Assembly: GCA_003242115.1 (NCBI GenBank)
Contig: QBMP01000114.1
Coordinates: 7,082 to 12,450, forward strand
Length of the DNA: 5,369 nt
DNA from: Phormidesmis priestleyi
GTDB lineage: Bacteria > Cyanobacteriota > Cyanobacteriia > Phormidesmidales > Phormidesmidaceae
Reading direction: 5' to 3'
In this document: piece by piece, positions 1 through 5,369 of the stretch
How positions within the stretch are numbered: the first letter of the stretch is position 1
Layout: each line of letters begins with the position of its first letter
The notes under the pieces: generated by a model
Told to the model about the DNA's origin: nothing
Database searches by the model: none
The model's input: the letters and a program-made list of their open reading frames with translations, nothing else
Position numbers and translations under genes: made by a program

Positions 1-1
1 G

Positions 2-841
2 CATGACGCCGAAACGCAGGCGCTGCTCGATCAGCTGGCTGCTGAGAAAAAAATTCAGCTGCATCAGGTGAGTTGGGCTAGCTTACCAGCCGCTCGCAAT
101 TATGCGATTGAGCGGGCGAATGGCAGCATTTTTTTGTTTCTGGATGATGATGTAGAGCTGCCTGAGGGCTTTTTGTTCGCCCATGCGCAAGCCTTTGCAA
201 ATAGGCCCGAAGTCGGCGCGATCGCCGGTCGGGTATTTGATCGCATGAAGCTGTCTGAATCTAAAAAGCCAGCCATCGAAATGCTGCCGCCTGAGGCGAT
301 GGACCCTGGGATTGCGTGGTATCACATTGATTTGGTGAATACGGTGAAGCCACAGCGGGTGCTGACTGCGAGAGGGTGCAATATGTCTTTTCGGCGCTCG
401 GTGTTTATGGAGCATGGTCTGCGTTTTGATGAGCGCTTTCAGGGCAGTGCGGTGCGTGAGGAGTCGGATTTTTGTCTGCGGGTGCGGCAAACGGGGCTGA
501 TGATTTGGTATGAACCAGCGGCGCATTTGGTGCATTTGGGTGAAGAGACGGGCGGCTGTCATGACATCAGTACGCGATCGCTCAAATACCAAACCACCTT
601 TTACCACAATCATTTTTTGATGGCGCTCAAAAACCTCACCCCGACGCAAGTCCTGCGCTTAGCAGCCCGGTTATTTGACTGTCATGTGCTGGGCAATCCG
701 CCCTGCAATAAAAGCGGATCGCCGATTGCAATTGTTAGCCGCTTTGGGTTTTACCTCTTTGGCTTTTTGCAGGCTTGCTGGACGCTGATTAAGCCGCAGG
801 GCCGCGATGGTCGATTGTTTAGCCAGCCACCGTCAGCTTAG
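2..841 (+). CDS. Family 2 glycosyltransferase (GT-A fold), 5'-truncated by the window edge
   Basis: The frame is open from base 2, giving 279 visible residues ending at TAG 839-841; the true start lies upstream. The GTG at 68 is not a credible start because family-like sequence (HDAETQALLDQL) precedes it. The visible part keeps the middle and end of a GT2 catalytic domain. It has the LPAARN segment (residues 28-33), the nucleotide-sugar/metal-binding acidic triad in FLFLDDDVELP (D48-D50), the acceptor-side RGCNMSFRR (124-132) and the REESDFCLR element (152-160), which supplies the usual ED-type catalytic acid. The missing part would hold the first beta strand. Family knowledge: these inverting enzymes move a sugar from a nucleotide-sugar donor to a lipid-linked or glycan acceptor in the cytoplasm. 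A hydrophobic stretch near the C-terminus (FGFYLFGFLQACW) could touch the membrane. The HpsO-like gene follows 46 bases downstream, so an exopolysaccharide role, possibly hpsN-like, is inferred; the sugar is unknown. Confidence 0.88.
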   Translation, partial: HDAETQALLDQLAAEKKIQLHQVSWASLPAARNYAIERANGSIFLFLDDDVELPEGFLFAHAQAFANRPEVGAIAGRVFDRMKLSESKKPAIEMLPPEAMDPGIAWYHIDLVNTVKPQRVLTARGCNMSFRRSVFMEHGLRFDERFQGSAVREESDFCLRVRQTGLMIWYEPAAHLVHLGEETGGCHDISTRSLKYQTTFYHNHFLMALKNLTPTQVLRLAARLFDCHVLGNPPCNKSGSPIAIVSRFGFYLFGFLQACWTLIKPQGRDGRLFSQPPSA

Positions 842-887
842 TGAGTCCCGTTTTAGTGGGCGTCGTTATCTCTTTGAGCTATCATTC

Positions 888-2069
888 ATGAAAATTCTGG
901 TCGCTAGCCACACCTATATTGTCGATCTTAACTGTGAGAAGCTGCGATCGCTCACCCACATCGACCCAAGCGTAGAAGTCACCGTTGTTGTCCCCAAGCG
1001 ATGGAATCCTGGCGGCGTTCAAACCCGAAAAATTGTCTCTGAGCCCAAGCAAGAAGGCCGGTTTCGAGTCGTGCCGGTTTCTAACTTCAGTCAAAATAAC
1101 CAGGGGCTGCTGAGCTTTGGCGCAGAAATAATTCCGCTGCTAAGGCAGTTCCGACCCGATATTATTCAAGTCGAGCAAGGCTCAAAAGCGCTGGGCTACG
1201 CTCAACTGATTACGCTCAACCGGCTGCTGGGTCTTAAGGCCAAAAATTTGTTTTTCACCTGGTGGAATTTACCCTACGAAGTAAAATTTCCGCTGTCTTG
1301 GCTAGAAAGCTACAATTTGCGCCACACTCACGGGCTGATTGCGGGCAATCAGGATGGCGCTGATATTTTGGAAGATCACGGCTACCAGGGGCCCGTTTGT
1401 GTGATGCCGCAGCTGGGTGTCGATGATCGTCTTTTTAAGCCAGAACCCAGAAAATCAGACGTTCAGAGCAAGCTCGCAGCCGAGCAGGGAATTAATCCCG
1501 ATGACTTTGTAATTGGTTTTGTTGGTCGCTTTGTCGAAGAAAAAGGGCTGCTGACGCTGTTTAGGGCGATCGCTCAGCTTCAAACTAGCCAACCTTGGAA
1601 GCTGCTGTTGCTAGGGCGTGGGCCGCTAAAAGAACGGCTGCATTCGCTAGCTGATGAGATCGGAATTAGCGCTAATATCATTTGGATAGAAAGCGTTCCC
1701 CATGCCGAGGTTGGGCACTACATCAGCCTTATGGACACACTGATATTGCCGTCCGAAACCACTTACCAATTCAAGACGCTTTCTGCTGTGGGTTGGAAAG
1801 AGCAGTTTGGCCATGTGCTAATCGAGGCGATGGCCTGCAAAGTGCCTGTGATTGGCTCTGATTCGGGCGAAATTCCGCATGTGATTAAAACCGATGGCCT
1901 GATCTTCCCGGAAGGGGATGCGGCTGCCCTCGCTGAAAAAATTACCTTCCTGATGGATCACCGCGATCAGCAAGCGAGCTTAGCTGAGAAAGGCTATCAC
2001 CGGGCGATGTCTGAGTACACCAACCGAGCTTTAGCTAAGCGGCTGCTTGAGTTTTATCAGAGCTTGTAA
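888..2069 (+). CDS. hpsO: GT4 glycosyltransferase, HpsO-like (hormogonium polysaccharide biosynthesis)
   Basis: This encodes a 393-residue GT-B fold retaining glycosyltransferase, the usual length for GT4 enzymes. The ATG at 888 is chosen because the family-type first strand MKILVASHTYIV begins there; an in-frame GTG at 807 would overlap the upstream gene and add 27 residues of no family character. The N-terminal acceptor domain runs to about residue 190. The C-terminal donor domain shows GFVGRFVEEKG (211-220) with R214 and K219, which bind the donor phosphates in this family, and the E-x7-E motif EQFGHVLIE (E305, E313) followed by AMACKVPVIGSDSGEIP. About ten residues (YQFKTLSAVG, 293-302) sit between LPSETT and WKEQFGH, where shorter GT4 proteins run on directly. 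The symbol rests on remembered similarity of the N-terminus to HpsO and is tentative; GT4 assignment is firm. No strong ribosome binding site is seen. It is likely co-transcribed with the GT2 gene ending 46 bases upstream. Confidence 0.9.
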   Translation: MKILVASHTYIVDLNCEKLRSLTHIDPSVEVTVVVPKRWNPGGVQTRKIVSEPKQEGRFRVVPVSNFSQNNQGLLSFGAEIIPLLRQFRPDIIQVEQGSKALGYAQLITLNRLLGLKAKNLFFTWWNLPYEVKFPLSWLESYNLRHTHGLIAGNQDGADILEDHGYQGPVCVMPQLGVDDRLFKPEPRKSDVQSKLAAEQGINPDDFVIGFVGRFVEEKGLLTLFRAIAQLQTSQPWKLLLLGRGPLKERLHSLADEIGISANIIWIESVPHAEVGHYISLMDTLILPSETTYQFKTLSAVGWKEQFGHVLIEAMACKVPVIGSDSGEIPHVIKTDGLIFPEGDAAALAEKITFLMDHRDQQASLAEKGYHRAMSEYTNRALAKRLLEFYQSL

Positions 2070-2079
2070 TAGCGCTTGT

Positions 2080-2100
2080 GCCAGAATTCGCGCCAGAATT
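2080..2100 (+). repeat. 9-bp direct repeat upstream of the protease promoter candidate
   Basis: GCCAGAATT occurs at 2080-2088 and again at 2092-2100, a 12-base period close to one helical turn, ending 6 bases before a perfect TATAAT. Such an arrangement could be a paired binding site for a transcription factor. The same bases can also fold as a weak AT-rich hairpin (2083-2089 with 2096-2102, loop of 6). Either role is inference. Confidence 0.35.
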
Positions 2101-2106
2101 TTAATT

Positions 2107-2112
2107 TATAAT
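2107..2112 (+). promoter_or_regulatory. Candidate -10 box for the metalloprotease gene
   Basis: This is a perfect TATAAT in the 151-base gap between the HpsO-like gene and the protease gene. No good TTGACA-like element lies 16-18 bases upstream, so if it is used it may depend on an activator, possibly at the adjacent direct repeat. Transcription would start near 2119 and leave a leader of about 100 bases before the GTG at 2221. The rest of the gap shows no other element I can support. Confidence 0.4.
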
Positions 2113-2220
2113 GAAGGCCGATTTGAAGCCTGACATAATGTGGCTGGGTTCAAGGCAAGCTAAGTAACGTGTCAAGATACCGTAATGCAATCATTCTCAG
2201 AAGCGCTGTTTTCCTAGCCT

Positions 2221-2334
2221 GTGAATAATTTGGTCTTAAGCAATCGATTATGGTCGAGAGTTCGCGGTTTTAGAACGCCTTTGGATGCACCTAAAGCGCT
2301 GTTGATTTTATTCGCGTTGGCATTGGGTGGCTGT
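2221..2334 (+). other. Signal peptide with lipobox-like end
   Basis: Residues 1-38 have an Arg-rich N-region, a hydrophobic run ALLILFALAL and the tetrad LGGC ending at C38 (codon 2332-2334). Leu at -3 and Gly at -1 fit a lipobox; Gly at -2 is acceptable. Signal peptidase I cleavage nearby, for example in the TIAAAD region, is the alternative. Confidence 0.55.
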
Positions 2335-3243
2335 ACAGAAGGGATGCAGTCGCCTCAAACGATTGCAGCAGCAGACACTGGCGAAGTAACCGTACAGCCC
2401 ATTCGGGTTTGCGACGACAGCGGTAATAGCTGCGCTCAGGTCAACTTATTTGCTGACATCACGGCTAAAATTCTGGCTCAAGCAAAGCTAAAGGTTTCTT
2501 TTTTACCGATCAATCAGCTCAATGCCACTCGCTTTCTCTCGATTGATAGCGATAATGTCAGCAGGGCTGAATCAGAATTTTATCAGCTCACTCGAACGGG
2601 CGGCAGCGGCGCTTTTGGTCGAAATTCTGGCTCAACTAATACGAGCGGCCCGATCAATGTCTGGTTTGTCGATACGCTCGAATCTACGGCTGGCTATACT
2701 CAGTTTGGCCTAGCTTGGGTCGGAGCCAATGGCGTGGTGATCAGTAGCGCCACGCTCGATTTTAATAACGGTAGCGGTCGCAGCGACACTTTGGCTCATG
2801 AGATTGGGCACAACTTAGGGCTCACCCACGGGAGCGGCGACGGTAACCCCAATAACGTGATGACGGACGGCAGCAATCGCAATATCCCTCGCTCTGTCGA
2901 TGATATTACGCCTACCGGGGCTGGCCTTGATGTGCTGAGCAATAGCCAAATTAAAGCTATCCGCAGCAGTGGCTTTGTCGTGAAAGTGGCCGGAGATGCT
3001 CTAGCCTCAGTGACCCCCGCTGCTGATCGCTCTAGCCTCATAGAGATAGCTGGCCTCAGCCAATCCGCGCTCCGACCAGGGCTCGGATTCAGGGTCGAAC
3101 CGCCAACTTCTGCTTCAACAGCCCTTTCAACAGCTGACCCGACTGCTGTTCCAGAACCGACCAGCGGCTGGTTTGCCTTATCACTCAGTGGTGGCCTCAT
3201 GCTGCTGTTGACTCGTCGTTCTGGAGATGCTCGCCGTGTCTAA
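2221..3243 (+). CDS. Secreted metzincin-type zinc metalloprotease with PEP-CTERM sorting tail
   Basis: The product has 340 residues. GTG 2221 is the earliest possible start because an in-frame TAG lies at 2215-2217. The order is: a charged N-region (1-25), a hydrophobic core (26-35) ending in LGGC with C38 as a possible lipidation site, a protease domain from about residue 55 to 255, a low-complexity Ser/Thr/Ala/Pro linker (about 260-308), and a PEP-CTERM tail (310-340). The domain has HEIGHNLGLTH (193-203), the HExxHxxGxxH zinc signature with H193, H197 and H203 as ligands and E194 as general base, then NNVMTD with M214 as the probable Met-turn. The only other cysteines, C64 and C71, are likely a disulfide. 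Family knowledge: metzincins hydrolyse peptide bonds, and PEP-CTERM proteins are cut and sorted at the membrane by an exosortase. No exosortase is in the window. The substrate is unknown; a surface or matrix role is inferred from neighbouring polysaccharide genes. The next gene overlaps by 8 bases, suggesting translational coupling. Confidence 0.88.
   Translation: MNNLVLSNRLWSRVRGFRTPLDAPKALLILFALALGGCTEGMQSPQTIAAADTGEVTVQPIRVCDDSGNSCAQVNLFADITAKILAQAKLKVSFLPINQLNATRFLSIDSDNVSRAESEFYQLTRTGGSGAFGRNSGSTNTSGPINVWFVDTLESTAGYTQFGLAWVGANGVVISSATLDFNNGSGRSDTLAHEIGHNLGLTHGSGDGNPNNVMTDGSNRNIPRSVDDITPTGAGLDVLSNSQIKAIRSSGFVVKVAGDALASVTPAADRSSLIEIAGLSQSALRPGLGFRVEPPTSASTALSTADPTAVPEPTSGWFALSLSGGLMLLLTRRSGDARRV
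2797..2829 (+). other. Metzincin zinc-binding active site
   Basis: These codons encode H193-E-I-G-H-N-L-G-L-T-H203, an exact match to HExxHxxGxxH. All three zinc-ligand histidines and the catalytic glutamate are intact, so the protease is predicted to be active rather than degenerate. Confidence 0.9.
3148..3240 (+). other. PEP-CTERM sorting signal
   Basis: Residues 310-340 show the three expected parts at the extreme C-terminus. These are V-PEP-T (310-314), a single hydrophobic segment (about 316-330, WFALSLSGGLMLLL) and a basic cluster (R332, R333, then R338, R339). Family knowledge: exosortases recognise this tail and process the protein at the membrane, in bacteria that also make exopolysaccharide. 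The tail codons overlap the ribosome binding site and start of the next gene. Confidence 0.85.
3223..3226 (+). promoter_or_regulatory. GGAG ribosome binding site that decides the next start
   Basis: GGAG directly abuts the ATG at 3227, which is too close for use. It stands 9 bases before the in-frame GTG at 3236, a normal spacing. It lies inside the end of the protease gene, so ribosomes finishing the protease could reinitiate here. Confidence 0.45.
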
Positions 3244-3820
3244 GCTTTTATTGTCTGCTTTGACGGTGGCAGCGATCGCTCTCATCATCACGGTCTGGCT
3301 CCCTCAAAAAACAATTTCTCAAGTAATTAATTCGCCCACACCCGCTGCCGCTGCTGATCGCATGGCTCAGCCACCGCTTCACCAGATCTTTTCTAACAGT
3401 CCTTACCGGCTGATAGTCACCGCTACTGATAGCTGGCAAACTCCAGCGGCGACTGGTCAGTTTTATAAAGGCGATACTTTGCTTTGGCAGCGAACCTTAC
3501 CTCATCAGTACGGCCCCCGCTTTGTTCTTATCAGTCAACAAGGGCACCTTCTATTGCTCGATGAATTCATCAATGTTGCCAGTCCTTACGCGCTCACCCT
3601 TTTAGATGCTGACGGTCAAACCCTGGCTCAATATAGCTTTGACGATATTCAAAAGACGCTCGCTATTCCGGCTGCGACCCTAACCCAAAAAGCCACTAAC
3701 GGCTGGTGGATTTCGGCTGCGCCCACCTTAAGCGAGTCAGAAGGTTTGGCCCTTGTGCCAACAGGCGGCACTATTCTACAAGTGGACTTAGCGACGGGTG
3801 AACTGAGGCGCGATCGCTAA
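3236..3820 (+). CDS. Membrane-anchored or secreted protein of unknown function, coupled to the protease gene
   Basis: I do not recognise this protein. GTG 3236 gives 194 residues beginning VSKLLLSAL and is preferred because GGAG lies 9 bases upstream; ATG 3227 would add three residues (197) and a 17-base overlap. The N-terminus is one hydrophobic segment (about residues 3-22) acting as a signal anchor or signal peptide, followed by an Ala/Pro-rich linker. Numbered from ATG 3227, the body from about residue 55 is rich in predicted beta strands of alternating hydrophobic type, with GQFYKGDTLLWQRTLP (77-92), YGPRFVLISQQGHLLLLDEF (95-114), LTLLDADGQTLAQYSF (123-138) and a late GGTILQVDLATGEL (180-193). 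These resemble blades of a small beta-propeller-like or sandwich domain, which is inference. There are no cysteines and no visible catalytic motif. Its overlap with the PEP-CTERM protease suggests a partner, chaperone, inhibitor or processing factor for it, unproven. HIP1 supplies its last codons. Confidence 0.72.
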   Translation: MSKLLLSALTVAAIALIITVWLPQKTISQVINSPTPAAAADRMAQPPLHQIFSNSPYRLIVTATDSWQTPAATGQFYKGDTLLWQRTLPHQYGPRFVLISQQGHLLLLDEFINVASPYALTLLDADGQTLAQYSFDDIQKTLAIPAATLTQKATNGWWISAAPTLSESEGLALVPTGGTILQVDLATGELRRDR

Positions 3821-3834
3821 GTTGTCTAAGTTGT
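3817..3834 (+). repeat. Tandem 9-bp duplication at a stop codon
   Basis: CTAAGTTGT is present twice head to tail (3817-3825 and 3826-3834), the first copy containing the TAA stop of the upstream gene. It looks like a small slippage duplication; no function is evident. Confidence 0.5.
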
Positions 3835-3901
3835 CTGATCTGTCAAAGACTAACCGAATCTGTGCTAATTCACCTCGCGCCGCCAATGGCTGAACTCGCT
3901 C

Positions 3902-5134
3902 ATGAAGCCGCTAAAAATCCTGCAAATCGTCCCGTCTATTTCGTTGGTATACGGTGGCCCCAGCCAAATGGTGCAAGGATTGAGTGCGGCAATTTCTCAA
4001 CAGCCCAAAACGGCTGTTGCCCAAGTCACCATTATCACCACCGACTCCAATGGCGATGTCGATGAAGCCCCTCTGGACGTGCCGCTAGGTGTCGCTGTGC
4101 CGCAAGACGGCTACGAAATTATTCACTTTCGCTGCGCTCCTTTTCGCCGGTATAAATTCTCGGCAGATCTCCTGACTTGGCTGTGGCACCATGCGCCCAA
4201 CTACGACATTGCCCACATTCACGCTCTGTTTTCCCCAGTGAGTACCGCTGCTGCTACCGTTTGTCGCTGGCGCAAGCTGCCCTACATCATGCGTCCACTC
4301 GGCACTCTCGATCCGGCTGATCTGAAAAAAAAGCAGCGGGTCAAGCAGCTATACGCCCAACTCTTAGAGCGGCCTAATTTAGCCGGAGCCGCCGCCATTC
4401 ACTTTACCAGTGAGCTAGAGGCCAAAGTCTCTGAGCGCTTTGGTGTGAGTACGCTAGAAATGGTGATTCCGCTGGGCGTGGCCCTACCGACCTTGCCAGA
4501 TCGCACCGCCGCCCAAGCCGCCATTCGCGCTCAGTTTGCCATTCCATCCGAGCGCCCAATCGTGCTGTTTATGTCTCGCATTGATCCGAAAAAGGGCTTT
4601 GATTTATTGCTGCCAGCGCTGACGAACCTGCACCAGCGCCAGCAGCCTTTTCACCTATTGCTATGCGGGGCGAATCCTCAAGATAGAGCCTATGAAAACC
4701 GGATTCGGGAGCAGATAGAAACCTCTGCCTGGGCTCAGTGGGCAACGTTTATGGGCTTTATTTCTGGGGATCTGAAGGCGCAGGTGCTGAGCGCAGCGGA
4801 TCTGTTTGTGCTGCCGTCTTACTATGAGAATTTTGGGATTGCGGTGGCCGAAGCAATGGCAGCGGCAATGCCAGTGGTGATTTCTGATCAGGTACATATT
4901 TGGCCAGCTATAGCCCAAGCCAATGCAGGCTGGATCGTGCCCACTGCAATAGAGCCCCTCACACAGGCTTTAGCAGAGGCACTAAATCAGCCTGAGATGC
5001 TTCACCAACGCGGTCAAAACGCTCAGCGCTGCGCCCAGGAAAACTATAGCTGGCAGGCCATTGGAGAACGGGTAACCGCTCACTACCGGCAACTGCTCGA
5101 AACAACGGCTGCATCAGGCGGATTAAGCCTTTAG
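3902..5134 (+). CDS. hpsP: GT4 glycosyltransferase, HpsP-like (hormogonium polysaccharide biosynthesis)
   Basis: This encodes a 410-residue GT-B fold retaining glycosyltransferase of family 4. ATG 3902 is chosen because the first strand and glycine-rich loop begin at once: KILQIVPSISLVYGGPSQMV (5-24), where GGPSQ is the N-terminal acceptor/donor cleft loop. The donor domain has LFMSRIDPKKG (222-232), with R226 and K231 as the phosphate-binding pair, and E-x7-E in YENFGIAVAEAMA (E309, E317). Family knowledge: such enzymes transfer a hexose from a nucleotide sugar in the cytoplasm to a growing glycan. The start of the protein recalls HpsP of filamentous cyanobacteria; the symbol is from memory and tentative, the GT4 call is firm. 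It begins 81 bases after the small secreted-protein gene, with no clear ribosome binding site. G versus C use reverses between its two halves. It probably belongs to the same polysaccharide pathway as the other two glycosyltransferases. Confidence 0.9.
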   Translation: MKPLKILQIVPSISLVYGGPSQMVQGLSAAISQQPKTAVAQVTIITTDSNGDVDEAPLDVPLGVAVPQDGYEIIHFRCAPFRRYKFSADLLTWLWHHAPNYDIAHIHALFSPVSTAAATVCRWRKLPYIMRPLGTLDPADLKKKQRVKQLYAQLLERPNLAGAAAIHFTSELEAKVSERFGVSTLEMVIPLGVALPTLPDRTAAQAAIRAQFAIPSERPIVLFMSRIDPKKGFDLLLPALTNLHQRQQPFHLLLCGANPQDRAYENRIREQIETSAWAQWATFMGFISGDLKAQVLSAADLFVLPSYYENFGIAVAEAMAAAMPVVISDQVHIWPAIAQANAGWIVPTAIEPLTQALAEALNQPEMLHQRGQNAQRCAQENYSWQAIGERVTAHYRQLLETTAASGGLSL

Positions 5135-5170
5135 GCACAAACCGCCAAGTCCAAAGCCACAAAACATCTC

Positions 5171-5201
5171 TTGCGGTCAGGTTTAGCTTATAAACTAGAA
5201 T
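5171..5201 (+). promoter_or_regulatory. Weak promoter candidate for the last gene
   Basis: TTGCGG (5171-5176) and TAGAAT (5196-5201, five of six matches to TATAAT) are separated by 19 bases, slightly long. Transcription would start near 5208, about 20 bases before the ATG at 5229. A second TATAAT-like match, TATACT at 5214-5219, lies too close to the start unless the message is leaderless. Offered with low confidence. Confidence 0.25.
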
Positions 5202-5228
5202 GCAGTGCTCTCTTATACTCAGCAGTTC

Positions 5229-5369
5229 ATGGCCGATCAGATCGATCTTTTCAGCGCTAGCGGCATAGATGTCACCTTGCCCCCCGCAGACTTCGACCCT
5301 GCTCAAATTCCGACCAGTGCCAGCGTGCCTATTCCGCCGGGCACCTACGAATCGCTCGAACCCTTAGCA
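5229..5369 (+). CDS. Start of a gene, possibly type-4 uracil-DNA glycosylase-like; 3'-truncated
   Basis: ATG 5229 opens a frame of 47 codons that runs to the window edge without a stop. The visible N-terminus reads MADQIDLFSASG, then a Pro-rich stretch with PTSASVPIPPGTYESLEPLA (28-47). From memory, cyanobacterial proteins of the uracil-DNA glycosylase family 4 start in this way (a DLF motif, then VPIPPGTY and a Leu-rich helix leading to a C-x2-C iron-sulfur site). The diagnostic cysteines and active-site motifs would lie beyond the window, so the function is a guess; that it is a real gene is more secure. If correct, it acts in DNA base-excision repair and has nothing to do with the sugar cluster, whose boundary would be at about 5135. 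No Shine-Dalgarno sequence is seen. Confidence 0.55.
   Translation, partial: MADQIDLFSASGIDVTLPPADFDPAQIPTSASVPIPPGTYESLEPLA

Larger units (their letters stand above)
218..3817. repeat. Six dispersed HIP1 octamers (GCGATCGC)
   Basis: Perfect GCGATCGC copies lie at 218-225, 574-581, 944-951, 1566-1573, 3272-3279 and 3810-3817, all within coding sequence. HIP1 is the highly iterated palindrome typical of many cyanobacterial genomes, and this density is the main taxonomic clue. None is found from 3818 to the end of the window. Confidence 0.9.

Noticed and set aside
83..649. 188-codon open frame on the minus strand
   Set aside because: It lies antisense to the clearly real GT2 gene and its protein is rich in Arg, His and Gln with no domain pattern.
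807..887. Upstream GTG start extending the HpsO-like protein by 27 residues
   Set aside because: It overlaps the GT2 gene by 35 bases and the added residues lack family character, while MKILVASHTYIV at 888 is a textbook GT4 start.
2111..2167. 18-codon small open frame in the leader of the protease gene
   Set aside because: It has no ribosome binding site, its ATG overlaps the -10 box so it would precede the transcript start, and no attenuator structure is seen.
2071..2207. AGCGCTT (2071-2077) and AAGCGCT (2201-2207) as inverted ends of a small mobile element
   Set aside because: Seven bases containing a self-palindrome are expected by chance; there is no target duplication and no internal structure.
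2796..3200. 134-codon open frame on the minus strand
   Set aside because: It is antisense to the protease gene, low in complexity, and explained by the codon bias of the real gene.
3862..4065. 67-codon frame overlapping the start of the HpsP-like gene
   Set aside because: It is out of frame with the strong GT4 coding sequence from 3902 and has no recognisable protein features.
5117..5146. GGCGG/CCGCC pairing with an inner GCC/GGC stem around the stop of the HpsP-like gene, as a terminator
   Set aside because: The two short stems are split by a 5x5 internal loop and no T-run follows, so it does not meet the form of an intrinsic terminator.
4959..5306. 115-codon open frame on the minus strand spanning the 5135-5228 gap
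   Set aside because: It overlaps two plus-strand genes and shows no domain pattern; its length is due to lack of stops in antisense.

Overview
The window looks like chromosomal DNA from a cyanobacterium, probably a filamentous one. Six perfect copies of the palindromic octamer GCGATCGC (HIP1) fall in 5.4 kb, where chance predicts about 0.1. The glycosyltransferases resemble those of the hormogonium polysaccharide (hps) genes. One protein carries a PEP-CTERM sorting tail of the kind processed by exosortases. GC content appears to be slightly above 50% by eye. No species can be named from the sequence alone.

Layout, with all genes on the + strand: (1) 2-841, a family 2 glycosyltransferase whose 5' end lies outside the window. 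(2) 888-2069, a GT4 glycosyltransferase, HpsO-like. (3) 2070-2220, an intergenic stretch with a perfect TATAAT and a 9-bp direct repeat just upstream of it. (4) 2221-3243, a secreted metzincin-type zinc metalloprotease with an N-terminal lipobox-like signal and a C-terminal PEP-CTERM tail. (5) 3236-3820, a small membrane-anchored or secreted protein of unknown function, overlapping the protease gene by 8 bases. (6) 3902-5134, a second GT4 glycosyltransferase, HpsP-like. (7) 5229-5369, the first 47 codons of a gene that may be a type-4 uracil-DNA glycosylase-like protein and marks the likely end of the polysaccharide cluster.

The three glycosyltransferases probably add successive sugars to an exported polysaccharide on the cytoplasmic side of the membrane. 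Exosortase/PEP-CTERM targeting is known to co-occur with exopolysaccharide production. An exosortase-sorted protease between two such genes therefore fits a surface or extracellular-matrix role. The most interesting element is the protease plus its overlapping small partner, set inside the sugar cluster. No RNA gene, CRISPR array, insertion sequence or convincing intrinsic terminator was seen.
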